From assembly GCA_947627945.1 (NCBI GenBank), contig CANQYC010000002.1, forward strand, positions 1 to 45,180: a stretch of 45,180 nt of DNA. Reading direction: 5' to 3'. This DNA is from an uncultured Clostridia bacterium. GTDB lineage: Bacteria > Bacillota > Clostridia > Oscillospirales > Ruminococcaceae. The translations under genes and the position numbers were made by a program. Under the pieces are notes generated by a model, which had not been told where the DNA came from, ran no database searches, and saw only the letters and a list, made by a program, of their open reading frames with translations. Positions 27,869 through 38,474 of this stretch are shown piece by piece (position 1 is the stretch's first letter; every line of letters begins with the position of its first letter).

Positions 27869-29170
27869 ATGCAGATGTATGACCTGATCCGGAAGACCCG
27901 GCACCGGGAAGCACTGACCGGGGAGGAGATCTCCTGGCTTGTCAGTGCATTTACGGATGGCAGGATCCCGGACTACATGATGTCCGCCTGGCTTATGGCG
28001 GTCTGCTGTCAGGGGCTGACAGAGGAGGAAACTGCCGCACTGACGATCGCTATGCGGGATTCCGGAGACCGCCTTGACCTGTCACCTGTCGGGGCGGTGA
28101 CGGTGGACAAACACAGCACCGGCGGCATCGGGGACAAGACCACCCTTGTCATTGCGCCGCTCGTGGCAGCCTGCGGCGGCTATGTGCCGAAAATGTCCGG
28201 GAGGGGACTGGGCTTCACAGGGGGCACGATCGACAAGCTCGAAAGCATCCCCGGCTTTTCCACGAGCCTGACCGTGCCGCAGTTTCTCCGGAATACCAGA
28301 GAGATCGGCTGCTGCGTCATTGCACAGAGCGGCGACCTCACTCCGGCGGATAAGAAAATGTATGCATTGCGGAATCTCACTGCGGCAGTGGACAGCATCC
28401 CCCTGATCGCAGCGAGCATCATGAGCAAGAAGCTCGCCCTTGGAGCAGACTGCATTTTGCTCGATGTCAAATACGGCAGCGGTGCTTTCATGAAAACGCC
28501 GGAGGATGCCGCCGTACTTGCCCGCCTGATGGTGCATATCGGAAAGACCGCCGGGAAGCAATGCCGTGCCGTCATCACGGATATGAACACGCCGCTCGGG
28601 GACTGTGTCGGCAATGCCCTTGAGGTGGAAGAAGCGATCGCCATTCTCCGGGGCAGACGCAGCGACCGACTGACAGCACTCTGCCTGTCATTGGCGGCGC
28701 AGATGCTCACACTTGCCGGCAGGGGCACAGAGGATGCATGCCTGAAAATGGCAGAAGATGCCATTCATTCCGGTGCGGCAGCTGAAAAGCTCCGGCAGAT
28801 GATCGCCGCACAGGGCGGTGACCCGGCAGTGGTGGACGACCCTGCACGCTTGCCGCAGGCGGCTGTGCAGAAAACGGTCACTGCCGCAGAAGACGGCTAT
28901 ATCGCCTCCATCCAGAGTGAGGAAGTCGGACTTGCCTGTCTGGAGCTTGGCGCAGGCAGAACGGCTGACCATGCGGAGATCGACCCGGCAGCGGGTGTGC
29001 GATTCCATGGCACTGTCGGAGATCACCTCCGGCAGGGGGAGCCGGTCTTTACGGTATACGGACGCAGTGGGGCACTCTGTGAGACTGCTGCTGCACGCCT
29101 GGCGGCAGCGATCACATGGACACAGTCCCCCGTGACGCCGGGCATATTGATCCATACGGTTATAAAGTGA
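27869..29170 (+). CDS. Pyrimidine-nucleoside / thymidine phosphorylase
   Basis: DKHSTGGIGDKTTLVIAPLVAACGGYVPKMSGRGLGFTGGTIDKLESIPGF. Confidence 0.96.
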   Translation: MQMYDLIRKTRHREALTGEEISWLVSAFTDGRIPDYMMSAWLMAVCCQGLTEEETAALTIAMRDSGDRLDLSPVGAVTVDKHSTGGIGDKTTLVIAPLVAACGGYVPKMSGRGLGFTGGTIDKLESIPGFSTSLTVPQFLRNTREIGCCVIAQSGDLTPADKKMYALRNLTAAVDSIPLIAASIMSKKLALGADCILLDVKYGSGAFMKTPEDAAVLARLMVHIGKTAGKQCRAVITDMNTPLGDCVGNALEVEEAIAILRGRRSDRLTALCLSLAAQMLTLAGRGTEDACLKMAEDAIHSGAAAEKLRQMIAAQGGDPAVVDDPARLPQAAVQKTVTAAEDGYIASIQSEEVGLACLELGAGRTADHAEIDPAAGVRFHGTVGDHLRQGEPVFTVYGRSGALCETAAARLAAAITWTQSPVTPGILIHTVIK

Positions 29171-29242
29171 GGGGGGTGCCCCCCTGCAAAATAGCCCCCT
29201 CCCCGCTTGCGGGGAGGGGGTTAGGGGAGGGGTACCCCCCTC
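29171..29242 (-). repeat. Dispersed structured intergenic repeat, copy R3 (element orientation minus)
   Basis: CCCCCTCCCCGC-TT-GCGGGGAGGGGG (29195-29220), flanking GGGGGGTGCCCCCC, then TTAGGGGAGGGG. Confidence 0.85.
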
Positions 29243-29244
29243 CT

Positions 29245-31083
29245 TCATATTGCGATCTTCACCTGATACTTCTCCATCCAGTAGTCCATCTGCAAAAAAT
29301 ACGCAATGGTCTGCGGTCTGGTCATGAGCTGTCCGTACCACTGGACATTGTCATCACCATACAGAAGCTGCTCCAGAGCATCCCGCCGGATAAATTGCAG
29401 GATGGGGGCATCCGGATCTTTCAGACGTTCTGCAAGCAGCTCCGTGACGGCAGTGAGGTAATTCGGGTTGTGGGTCTTGGGGTAGGGGCTTTTCTTGCGC
29501 CAGAGGATCTCCTCCGGCAGATAGTCCCGCATGGCTTCCCGCAGCAGCCCCTTTTCATAGCCCTTGTATTCCTTGAATTCCCATGGCACATTGTAAAGAT
29601 ACTGGGCAATGCGGTAGTCGCAGAACGGCACCCGCACCTCCAGTGCGCTGTACATGCTCATGCGGTCTTTACGGTCAAGCAGTGTCTGCATGAACCAGTC
29701 AAGATTCAGGCGCATCATCTCCCGCATCCGGTGTTCGGCAGCCGACTCGCCCGGAAGATATGCCGTCCGCTGCAACGTCGCCTGATATTCCCTGTCCACA
29801 TCGTTCCGCTGTGTCAGCAGCTCGGCGATCTCCGGTCTGGCAAACTGCATCCGGTATGCCGTGCTTTGCGACCATGGGAAACCGTAGGCAGCCCGGATCT
29901 CCGGATCCCGGTACCAAGGATAGCCGCCGAACAGCTCATCTGCACATTCCCCCGAAAGTGCCACCGTCACATGTGACCGGATCTCCCGGCAGAACAGGAG
30001 CAGCGAGGCATCCACATCCACCATACCCGGCAGATCCCGTGCGTCCACCGCCTCATACAGTGCCGCTGCCAGCGCAGGCGTATCAATGACTGTCCAATGA
30101 TGCTGTGCCTGTAGATATGCCTGCATCTGGCGGATGTATGCGGGGTCGCTGTTGGGCTGGAACTTGCTTTTCCGGAAATATTTGTCATTGTCTGTATAAT
30201 CCACAGAAAATGTGTGGAGCGTGCGCCCCTCTGCGGCAAACTTCCTTGCCGCCACGGAGGAGATCAGGCTCGAATCCAGTCCGCCGGAGAGGAATGTGCC
30301 GATCGGCACATCCGACACGAGCTGCCGCCGGATGGCATCCGTCAGCAGAAAACGGACATGCTCCGCCGTCTGTGCAAAATTCTCCGTATGTTCCCTTGCC
30401 TCCAGTTTCCAGTAGCAGCGGACATCCAGTCCGTCCTGCTCGGTATAGTAGGCGCAGTGCGCCGCCGGCAGCTCCCGCATGTTCCGGAACACCCCGCAGC
30501 CCGGTGTCCTGCCGGGGCCAAAGAGCAGCAGCTGGCTGATGCCCTCAATATCGACCTCATGCGGCACATCGGGATCGGCAAGGATGGCTTTCATCTCCGA
30601 CCCGAACAGCAGCCGCTCCGGCGTCAGCATGTAGAACAGCGGCTTGACGCCCATCCTGTCCCTTGCCAGAAAAAGCCGCTGCCGCTTCTGTTCCCAGACG
30701 GCAAAGGCGAAGATCCCGTTGCACCGCTGCACACATGCTTCCCCCCAGACGGCATACGCCTTGAGAAGTACTTCCGTATCGGCATGTGTCTCAAAGGTGC
30801 ATCCCTCCGCCCGGAGCGCATCCCGCAATTCCCCGGTATTGTACAGTTCCCCGTTGTACACGATGGTATAGATCTCCCTGCCATCAGAATAGTGCATCGG
30901 CTGGGCACCGTGTTCCGGATCAATGACCGCCAGCCGTGTGTGCAGCAGTGCGGCATGTTCTGATAGGAATATCCCTTTCTGGTCGGGTCCCCGCCGTTCG
31001 AGTGTCTCCTGCATCCGGGTGAGGTACCGCTGCCTGTCACGCAGACTGCTTGTAAATGAAATGACTCCTGCGATTCCGCACAT
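29245..31083 (-). CDS. asnB: Asparagine synthase (glutamine-hydrolysing)
   Basis: Mature start MCGIAGVISF (Cys2 nucleophile), FLSGGLDSSLISS pyrophosphate loop; the supplied ORF start 31392 lies within repeat R4 and is rejected. Confidence 0.95.
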   Translation of the reverse strand: MCGIAGVISFTSSLRDRQRYLTRMQETLERRGPDQKGIFLSEHAALLHTRLAVIDPEHGAQPMHYSDGREIYTIVYNGELYNTGELRDALRAEGCTFETHADTEVLLKAYAVWGEACVQRCNGIFAFAVWEQKRQRLFLARDRMGVKPLFYMLTPERLLFGSEMKAILADPDVPHEVDIEGISQLLLFGPGRTPGCGVFRNMRELPAAHCAYYTEQDGLDVRCYWKLEAREHTENFAQTAEHVRFLLTDAIRRQLVSDVPIGTFLSGGLDSSLISSVAARKFAAEGRTLHTFSVDYTDNDKYFRKSKFQPNSDPAYIRQMQAYLQAQHHWTVIDTPALAAALYEAVDARDLPGMVDVDASLLLFCREIRSHVTVALSGECADELFGGYPWYRDPEIRAAYGFPWSQSTAYRMQFARPEIAELLTQRNDVDREYQATLQRTAYLPGESAAEHRMREMMRLNLDWFMQTLLDRKDRMSMYSALEVRVPFCDYRIAQYLYNVPWEFKEYKGYEKGLLREAMRDYLPEEILWRKKSPYPKTHNPNYLTAVTELLAERLKDPDAPILQFIRRDALEQLLYGDDNVQWYGQLMTRPQTIAYFLQMDYWMEKYQVKIAI

Positions 31084-31159
31084 CATCATCCGCTCCTTTC
31101 CTGCTGGCATTCTATGCAGGAATGAGGGGAAATGTGAAAAGGGGGCAGTTTTCAATAGC

Positions 31160-31403
31160 TGCCCCACCCCCAACCCCCTCCCCTGAAGGGGAGGGGGCTT
31201 CTTTGCAGGGGGCTTCGCCCCCTGCAACCCCCATTTTGCAAAAGGGGAAGGGCTATTTTGCGGCGACTTTGTCCCCTGCACCCCCCATTTCGCAGAAGGA
31301 GAGAGACTATTTTGCGGAAACTTCGCCCCCTGCCCCCCATTTCGCAGAAAGGGAGAGACTATTTTTGCGGAGACTTTTTCCCCTGCTCCCACATTTCACC
31401 CTA
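31160..31403 (+). repeat. Dispersed structured intergenic repeat, copy R4: palindrome head plus about four tandem units of about 53-54 bp
   Basis: CCCCCTCCCC-TGAA-GGGGAGGGGG (31174-31197), TGCAGGGGGC-TTC-GCCCCCTGCA, then degenerating units ...CCCCTGCACCCCCCATTTCGCAGAAGGAGAGAGACTATTTTGCGG... Confidence 0.9.
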
Positions 31404-31416
31404 AAAATACAAAAAC

Positions 31417-31441
31417 ACCCCCGCTCTGCTCAGAGCGGGGG
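31417..31441 (-). terminator. pyrG intrinsic terminator
   Basis: CCCCCGCTCTG-CT-CAGAGCGGGGG with GTGTTTTTGTATTTTT downstream on the minus strand. Confidence 0.85.
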
Positions 31442-31452
31442 TCTCTGATAGA

Positions 31453-33096
<1,644 letters not shown>

Positions 33097-33186
33097 TCAT
33101 CTTACTTGCGGGCATAGACCCCGAAAAGTGTATACGCCCCACCGCCCCCTCCGCAGAAGGGTCGATGAAGCGTCCTTGCTCCCGTA

Positions 33187-34422
33187 TTACTGCGGCTCCA
33201 TATCCGAAAGACCGCCATTGAGATAAAAATTCTTCATCAGCACGAGAGAACAGCCGGCAAGGAAATCCGTCCTGCTCTCCACCGTACTGCATACGATGCG
33301 CTCGGCGATGTCGTCGCCGACAAATTCCCGGACATAGCTGCGGAACTCTGTGAAACCCCGCTCACTCAGTCCGAAGTGATGCAGCACCACCCGCTGACAC
33401 TGATAGCTGCATACCAGATTGTGCAGCAGCACGCTCCAGTCCTGCATGATCTCCCGGACGACACCCTCACAGCGTGCATCCCCTGCGGAGATCGCACGGT
33501 ACATCTGTTCGAGCGTGACATGTTCGATATACCCCTCTGTGGCGTTGTAGAGGAACGGCGTGCGCTCCCGGCTGTAGATCTCAGCGATCCTTGCCTGCAT
33601 CGCCTGTGTGGAAAGCTGTGCCCGCACAGAGCCAGCCGGATAGCCGTCCTGCTGCCTGCCGCCCGGATGGATGATACAACGCTCCGTCAGGTAACTGTAG
33701 GTCAGATAATCTGTCTCCTGCTTTTCCGGACGCAGCACGGAGATATGGATACGGCTGCCCAGATGCAGATAGACGGTGTTGCCTGTCGGTACGCCGCTCC
33801 GCTGGAGATCGGCATTGGCGAGCGACAAAAGCCATACGGCATTGCCGCAGAACACCTGCGGCATCTGCGGGGTGGACAGTGCCTGTGTCAGATCCTTGAA
33901 ATCGAGCATACCATCCTTGTAGTAAACACGCATCCTGCCGATCATGACGGGCATCACGCCCACGCCCAGACCCAGTACATCCGCTTTGTTCAGACAGGCA
34001 TTGCTCATTATCTGAGAAGCGGCGGAGAGGATGAACTGTAAGATCTCCTTGCGGGTGGTATGGTCGGTGCAGGGCAGGCTCATCTTGTCGAGGATCTCCA
34101 TGTGCATGGTACACAGACCGGCCGAGATCTCCCGTTCCCCGATCACCGCACCGAGAACGAATTTATAATTGGCATTGATGTCCAGCAGGATCTTGCGGCG
34201 TCCCTTGGGGAGACGGCTTTCCTGCTGATAGGGGGCTTCCCCGATCTCACACAGCAGCCCCTCTGCGATCATGGAATTGGTGATCTGCGTAATGGAGGCA
34301 CGTGTGATCTGGAGCATCTGTGCCAGATCGACTCTCGAAAGCGGACCTGCTTCCCAGACGGTGCGCAGCACCTGCATCCGGTTGATCCGTTTCAGGTCAA
34401 GCTTACTGATGCCGCTGAGCAT
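33187..34422 (-). CDS. ROK-family-like transcriptional regulator (winged helix plus ROK-type domain)
   Basis: RMQVLRTVWEAGPLSRVDLAQMLQITRASITQITNSMIAEGLLCEIG wHTH followed by a ROK-like region. Confidence 0.78.
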   Translation of the reverse strand: MLSGISKLDLKRINRMQVLRTVWEAGPLSRVDLAQMLQITRASITQITNSMIAEGLLCEIGEAPYQQESRLPKGRRKILLDINANYKFVLGAVIGEREISAGLCTMHMEILDKMSLPCTDHTTRKEILQFILSAASQIMSNACLNKADVLGLGVGVMPVMIGRMRVYYKDGMLDFKDLTQALSTPQMPQVFCGNAVWLLSLANADLQRSGVPTGNTVYLHLGSRIHISVLRPEKQETDYLTYSYLTERCIIHPGGRQQDGYPAGSVRAQLSTQAMQARIAEIYSRERTPFLYNATEGYIEHVTLEQMYRAISAGDARCEGVVREIMQDWSVLLHNLVCSYQCQRVVLHHFGLSERGFTEFRSYVREFVGDDIAERIVCSTVESRTDFLAGCSLVLMKNFYLNGGLSDMEPQ

Positions 34423-34579
34423 ACAATACCCCCTTTTTCCCTAAGTATACCGGCGATAGATGCCGATGTCATTTCTATTATAGCATATTTCTGTCAGAAA
34501 AGCAAATCCTTCCCGGCATTTCCGTCACTTTGGATAATTTCAGGGGAAAAGAGTTGAAATTCATGGGCATTCGGCTGCC

Positions 34580-35938
34580 TCAGTTTTTGATGCTGTGCAT
34601 GGGTGCGGGGATCCTGCCGCCCCGGGAGATGAACTTTGCAGCGGACTTGCGCCCGATGGGCATTACCGGGCCGGAGCCGAGCAGACCGCCGAACTCCAGC
34701 ATGTCGCCCTCTTTTTTCCCGATGGCAGGGATCAGCCGGACGGCGGTGGTCTTGTTGTTGACCATGCCGATGGCAGCTTCATCCGCCAGAATGGCGGAGA
34801 CCGTTTCGGGCGTGATGTCGCCGGGCACCACGATCATGTCCAGTCCGACCGAGCAGACTGCCGTCATGGCTTCGAGCTTCTCGAGACACAGCGTGCCCGC
34901 CTGTGCAGCAGCGATCATGCCCGCATCCTCCGAAACGGGGATAAAGGCACCCGAAAGCCCGCCGACATTGGAAGATGCCATGACACCGCCCTTTTTGACG
35001 GCATCGTTGAGGAGTGCCAGTGCGGCGGTCGTTCCATGGGTACCGCACTGCTCCAGTCCCATCCCCTCTAAGATATGCGCCACGCTGTCGCCGACAGCGG
35101 GTGTCGGTGCCAGAGACAGATCGACGATACCGAACGGCACACCCAGCATCCGGGAGGCACGTGCGCCGACCAGCTGTCCCATGCGGGTGATCTTGAAAGC
35201 GGTCTTTTTGATGACATCCGCCAGCTCATCGAGCGGCGCATCGGGATATTTTTCAATGGCAGCACGCACGACGCCCGGTCCGGACACGCCCACATGGATC
35301 TCGCAGTCCGGTTCACCGACACCGTGAAAGGCACCTGCCATAAAGGGATTGTCCTCTACCGCATTGCAGAATACCACCAGTTTGGCGGGACCGATGCACT
35401 GCCGGTCGGCAGTGGCTTGCGCAGCTTCGCAGACGATCTGTCCCATGAGTGCGGCGGCGTCCATGTTGATGCCGCTGCGGGTGGAACCGATGTTGACAGA
35501 GGCACAGACATTGCCCGTCTCTGCCAGTGCCTGCGGGATGGAACGGATCAAAGCAAGATCGCCTGCACTGAAGCCCTTGTGGACGAGGGCGGAATAGCCG
35601 CCGAGGAAATTCACGCCGCAGGTATCCGCTGCACGCTGGAGCGCATGGGCGAGTTTGACCGGATCCCCCTGCGGACAGGCGGCGGCGAGCATGGCTGCGG
35701 GGGTGACGGAAATGCGCTTGTGTACGATGGGGATGCCGTATTCCTTTTCGATCTGCTCCCCGGTACGGACAAGATGCTCCGCACGGGAGGTGATCTTGTC
35801 ATAGACCTTCCGGCATGCGCTGTCGATATCGGGGTCGATGCAGTCGAGCAGAGAGATCCCCATGGTGATGGTGCGGATGTCCAGACACTCGTCCTGGATC
35901 ATGTGGATGGTTTCAAGAATATCAACTGTATTGAGCAT
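34580..35938 (-). CDS. PFL family protein (UPF0210/DUF711)
   Basis: [37 protein letters not shown]...[13 protein letters not shown]...[13 protein letters not shown]. Confidence 0.93.
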   Translation of the reverse strand: MLNTVDILETIHMIQDECLDIRTITMGISLLDCIDPDIDSACRKVYDKITSRAEHLVRTGEQIEKEYGIPIVHKRISVTPAAMLAAACPQGDPVKLAHALQRAADTCGVNFLGGYSALVHKGFSAGDLALIRSIPQALAETGNVCASVNIGSTRSGINMDAAALMGQIVCEAAQATADRQCIGPAKLVVFCNAVEDNPFMAGAFHGVGEPDCEIHVGVSGPGVVRAAIEKYPDAPLDELADVIKKTAFKITRMGQLVGARASRMLGVPFGIVDLSLAPTPAVGDSVAHILEGMGLEQCGTHGTTAALALLNDAVKKGGVMASSNVGGLSGAFIPVSEDAGMIAAAQAGTLCLEKLEAMTAVCSVGLDMIVVPGDITPETVSAILADEAAIGMVNNKTTAVRLIPAIGKKEGDMLEFGGLLGSGPVMPIGRKSAAKFISRGGRIPAPMHSIKN

Positions 35939-35950
35939 GGCGGCACCTCG

Positions 35951-36220
35951 TCATATCCTGTGCATGGAGTTGAAAATATCCTCATGCATACAGTGGATGG
36001 CAAGCCCCTCCGCATTGCCGAGTGCTGCCATTTCGTCGGACAGGGCGGTAAAATCCGAGTCAATGGAGGAAATATCCACCATCATGATCATGGCAAACAT
36101 ATCCTGTAACACGCTTTGCGTCACTTCAATGACATTGGCATTATGGCTGGCACAGATGCCGCTGACCTTGTGCAGGATGCCGATGGCATCCTTGCCGATA
36201 ACTGTGATCACTGCTCTCAT
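35951..36220 (-). CDS. ACT domain-containing protein (UPF0237)
   Basis: MRAVITVIGKDAIGILHKVSGICASHNANVIEVTQSVLQDMFAMIMMVD; immediately upstream of the PFL gene. Confidence 0.95.
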   Translation of the reverse strand: MRAVITVIGKDAIGILHKVSGICASHNANVIEVTQSVLQDMFAMIMMVDISSIDSDFTALSDEMAALGNAEGLAIHCMHEDIFNSMHRI

Positions 36221-36268
36221 AGGTGAGAACCTCCTTATGTAATATGTGAAAATCCGGGAAAGGGCGGC

Positions 36269-37486
36269 TCATCCGTTCTGTGCCGCATCCGCCAGCCAGC
36301 GGAGGGCAGTTTCTGCATAGGCGGCACTGCCGCAGTACAGGACTGAGTCGTCAAATCTGACTTCCGGATGGTGCTGACCGAACTGGTATCCGTCCCGGCT
36401 GCTGCCGGCAGTCAGGAACATGCTGACCGTGGGTACCTCATGGCTGACAAAGGCGAAATCCTCGCTGCCGCCGCCTGCCTTGCCGCCGGAGATCAGAGAC
36501 AGATCCATTGCCTGTTCTCCGAACATTTCCTGCATGTAGCGCAGCACAGCGGATGCCAGTGCGCCGTCGATCTTCATACATGGGCAGAAATCAAAGAATT
36601 CCACACGCACCTTGCAGCGCATGGCAGCACCGATCCCCTCGCAGATCTGCTGCATCCGGGTGCGGATGAGTGCGCCGACCGCATTGTCGGGATCCGTCGT
36701 GCGGATGGTGCCCCACATCTCCGCCGTGTCGGGGATGACATTGGAGGACTTTCCGGCTTCAAAGCGTCCCGTGGTGAAGATCCCGAACTGATTGCCCTCC
36801 AGCTCCCGGCTGTTGATCTCCTGCAATGCGATGTGGATGTGGGCGGCCGCCGTGATGGGGTCGATCGCCTCATGGGGCGTGGAACCGTGTCCGCCCTTGC
36901 CCTGTACGGTGATATGGTACTGTTCACAGGAGGTGGAGGCAATACCGCCGCCGGAGACCATGAGCGTGCCGGAGGGCAGCGGCATCCCGGCGGTGACATG
37001 CAGCATCACAGCCGCATCGACATGCGGATCTTCGAGCAGTCCGGCACGGAGCATGTCCGGGGAACCCTGAAAGATCTCCTCGGCGGGCTGGAATTCGAGC
37101 TTGACTGTCCCCTCGATCTCATCTTCATGGGCTTTGAGCAGGCGTGCGGCACCGAGCAGCATGGCGGTGTGCATATCATGACCGCAGCCATGCATTTTGC
37201 CGGGGATCTCGCTGCGGTAGGGTACATCCGCCTTTTCGTCCATTGCGAGCGCATCCATATCCGCCCGCAGGAGGATCGTTTTGCCGGGCTTTTTGCCGCC
37301 CGCAAGGGCGATCACGCCAGCCTTGCCCATATCCTGCGGTGTATAGCCCATTTCGGTGAGCTTTTCACGGACGAGGGCACGGGTCTTCGGGACATCGAAT
37401 CCGACTTCAGGGCAGCGGTGGATGGTACGCCGGATCTCCGTCAGCTCCGGCTGGAGCCGGCGTGCTTCCTCCAAAATCACAGACAT
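36269..37486 (-). CDS. M20-family amidohydrolase / metallopeptidase
   Basis: ILLRADMDALAMDEKADVPYRSEIPGKMHGCGHDMHTAMLLGAA...GKGGHGSTPHEAIDP. Confidence 0.95.
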   Translation of the reverse strand: MSVILEEARRLQPELTEIRRTIHRCPEVGFDVPKTRALVREKLTEMGYTPQDMGKAGVIALAGGKKPGKTILLRADMDALAMDEKADVPYRSEIPGKMHGCGHDMHTAMLLGAARLLKAHEDEIEGTVKLEFQPAEEIFQGSPDMLRAGLLEDPHVDAAVMLHVTAGMPLPSGTLMVSGGGIASTSCEQYHITVQGKGGHGSTPHEAIDPITAAAHIHIALQEINSRELEGNQFGIFTTGRFEAGKSSNVIPDTAEMWGTIRTTDPDNAVGALIRTRMQQICEGIGAAMRCKVRVEFFDFCPCMKIDGALASAVLRYMQEMFGEQAMDLSLISGGKAGGGSEDFAFVSHEVPTVSMFLTAGSSRDGYQFGQHHPEVRFDDSVLYCGSAAYAETALRWLADAAQNG

Positions 37487-37589
37487 TTCAGTAACCCCTT
37501 TCTATGATCATTTTTATGGAACGTTTCCAATATTTCCCCGGATGCCGGGGAACCTATTCTATTCTAACATAATTCAGGGCAGATGTCAA

Positions 37590-37622
37590 GGCAGCACCGC
37601 ACAAAGATCGTGCGGTGCTGCC
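37590..37622. other. 13-bp perfect inverted repeat next to the M20-gene promoter
   Basis: GGCAGCACCGCAC-AAAGATC-GTGCGGTGCTGCC; TTGACA-17-TAGAAT of the M20 gene follows directly on the minus strand. Confidence 0.8.
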
Positions 37623-37663
37623 ACAGATGATAAGAATGGTGTTGCAAGGGGGCAGGGCAGCTC

Positions 37664-38236
37664 TCAGAGACTGCCCTCTTTGCTGCCTTTCCTGTCCATG
37701 CCACGGATCAGCGGCAGCAGCCGCCTGCTGAGCAATGCCATGAAGATGCACAGGACAATGTCCTTTGGCAGCGGCAGGAATACACAGCTCACCAGCATTG
37801 CCCACACACCGACATCGCTGCCCAGATAGTAATGGCTGATGCACCAGTAGTAAACCGTACCGATGGCATAGATCACAATTAGCCCTGCCAGTGCCGCCGG
37901 GATGAGCCGGCGGAGCTTCGGTTCCCCGCTTTCGGCGATCATGCCAGCTAAAAAGGCACCGCCGACAAAGGCGAGGATGAAGCCGAAAGTGGGTTTCAGT
38001 ACATAGGTGAGCCCGCCGCCGCCTGAGAATATCGGTACGCCGGCAAGTCCGATCGCCAGGAAACACAGCGCACTTCCGGCACCTCGCTTGCTGCCGAGCA
38101 GCAGTCCGCTGAGAACTGCGAACGGCAGCTGGAGCGTGATCGGACACAGCGGGAACGGGATGCGGACATAGGAACCGACGGCAAGCAGTGCCGCAAACAT
38201 TGCCATCAGCAGCATGGAATAGAGTTTTTTGTGCAT
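37664..38236 (-). CDS. bioY: Biotin transporter BioY
   Basis: MHKKLYSMLLMAMFAALLAVGSYVRIPFPLCPITLQLPFAVLSGLLLGSKRGAGSALCFLAIGLAGVPIFSGGGGL; start trimmed from 38269. Confidence 0.95.
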   Translation of the reverse strand: MHKKLYSMLLMAMFAALLAVGSYVRIPFPLCPITLQLPFAVLSGLLLGSKRGAGSALCFLAIGLAGVPIFSGGGGLTYVLKPTFGFILAFVGGAFLAGMIAESGEPKLRRLIPAALAGLIVIYAIGTVYYWCISHYYLGSDVGVWAMLVSCVFLPLPKDIVLCIFMALLSRRLLPLIRGMDRKGSKEGSL

Positions 38237-38258
38237 GGGAAATGCCTCCTCAGATAAA

Positions 38259-38321
38259 TTGTAAACCATAAAACAAATTTGGTTGCTAATCCATTATAGC
38301 ACATCGAAGTCCAATTGTCAA
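38259..38321 (-). promoter_or_regulatory. bioY promoter with BirA-like operator
   Basis: Minus-strand TTGACA-17-TATAAT (38321-38293) and TTGTAAACC-N13-GGTTGCTAA (38259-38289). Confidence 0.7.
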
Positions 38322-38390
38322 CCCCGTTTTTATACATGTTGACAAGCTGCAATTTTTATGGAGAATTTCTTGCGGGGCGACATTTTTTGC

Positions 38391-38419
38391 TTGACAAATT
38401 TTATCCAACGTGATATAAT
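38391..38419 (+). promoter_or_regulatory. Consensus promoter of the xylanase gene
   Basis: TTGACA (38391-38396), 17 bp, TATAAT (38414-38419). Confidence 0.8.
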
Positions 38420-38474
38420 GGGTGTAGTATAGATGGTTTGGTGGGAAAAATCTATCATTCTAAGGAGGGCTTTT

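Noticed and set aside
33119-33186. Specific ROK-pyrG regulatory pairing
   Set aside because: Only adjacency supports it; no operator or shared function was visible.
37520-37532. cre/LacI-type operator (ggaacgtttcc) in the M20 leader
   Set aside because: CG-centred half-sites are only approximate; too weak to support without other examples.
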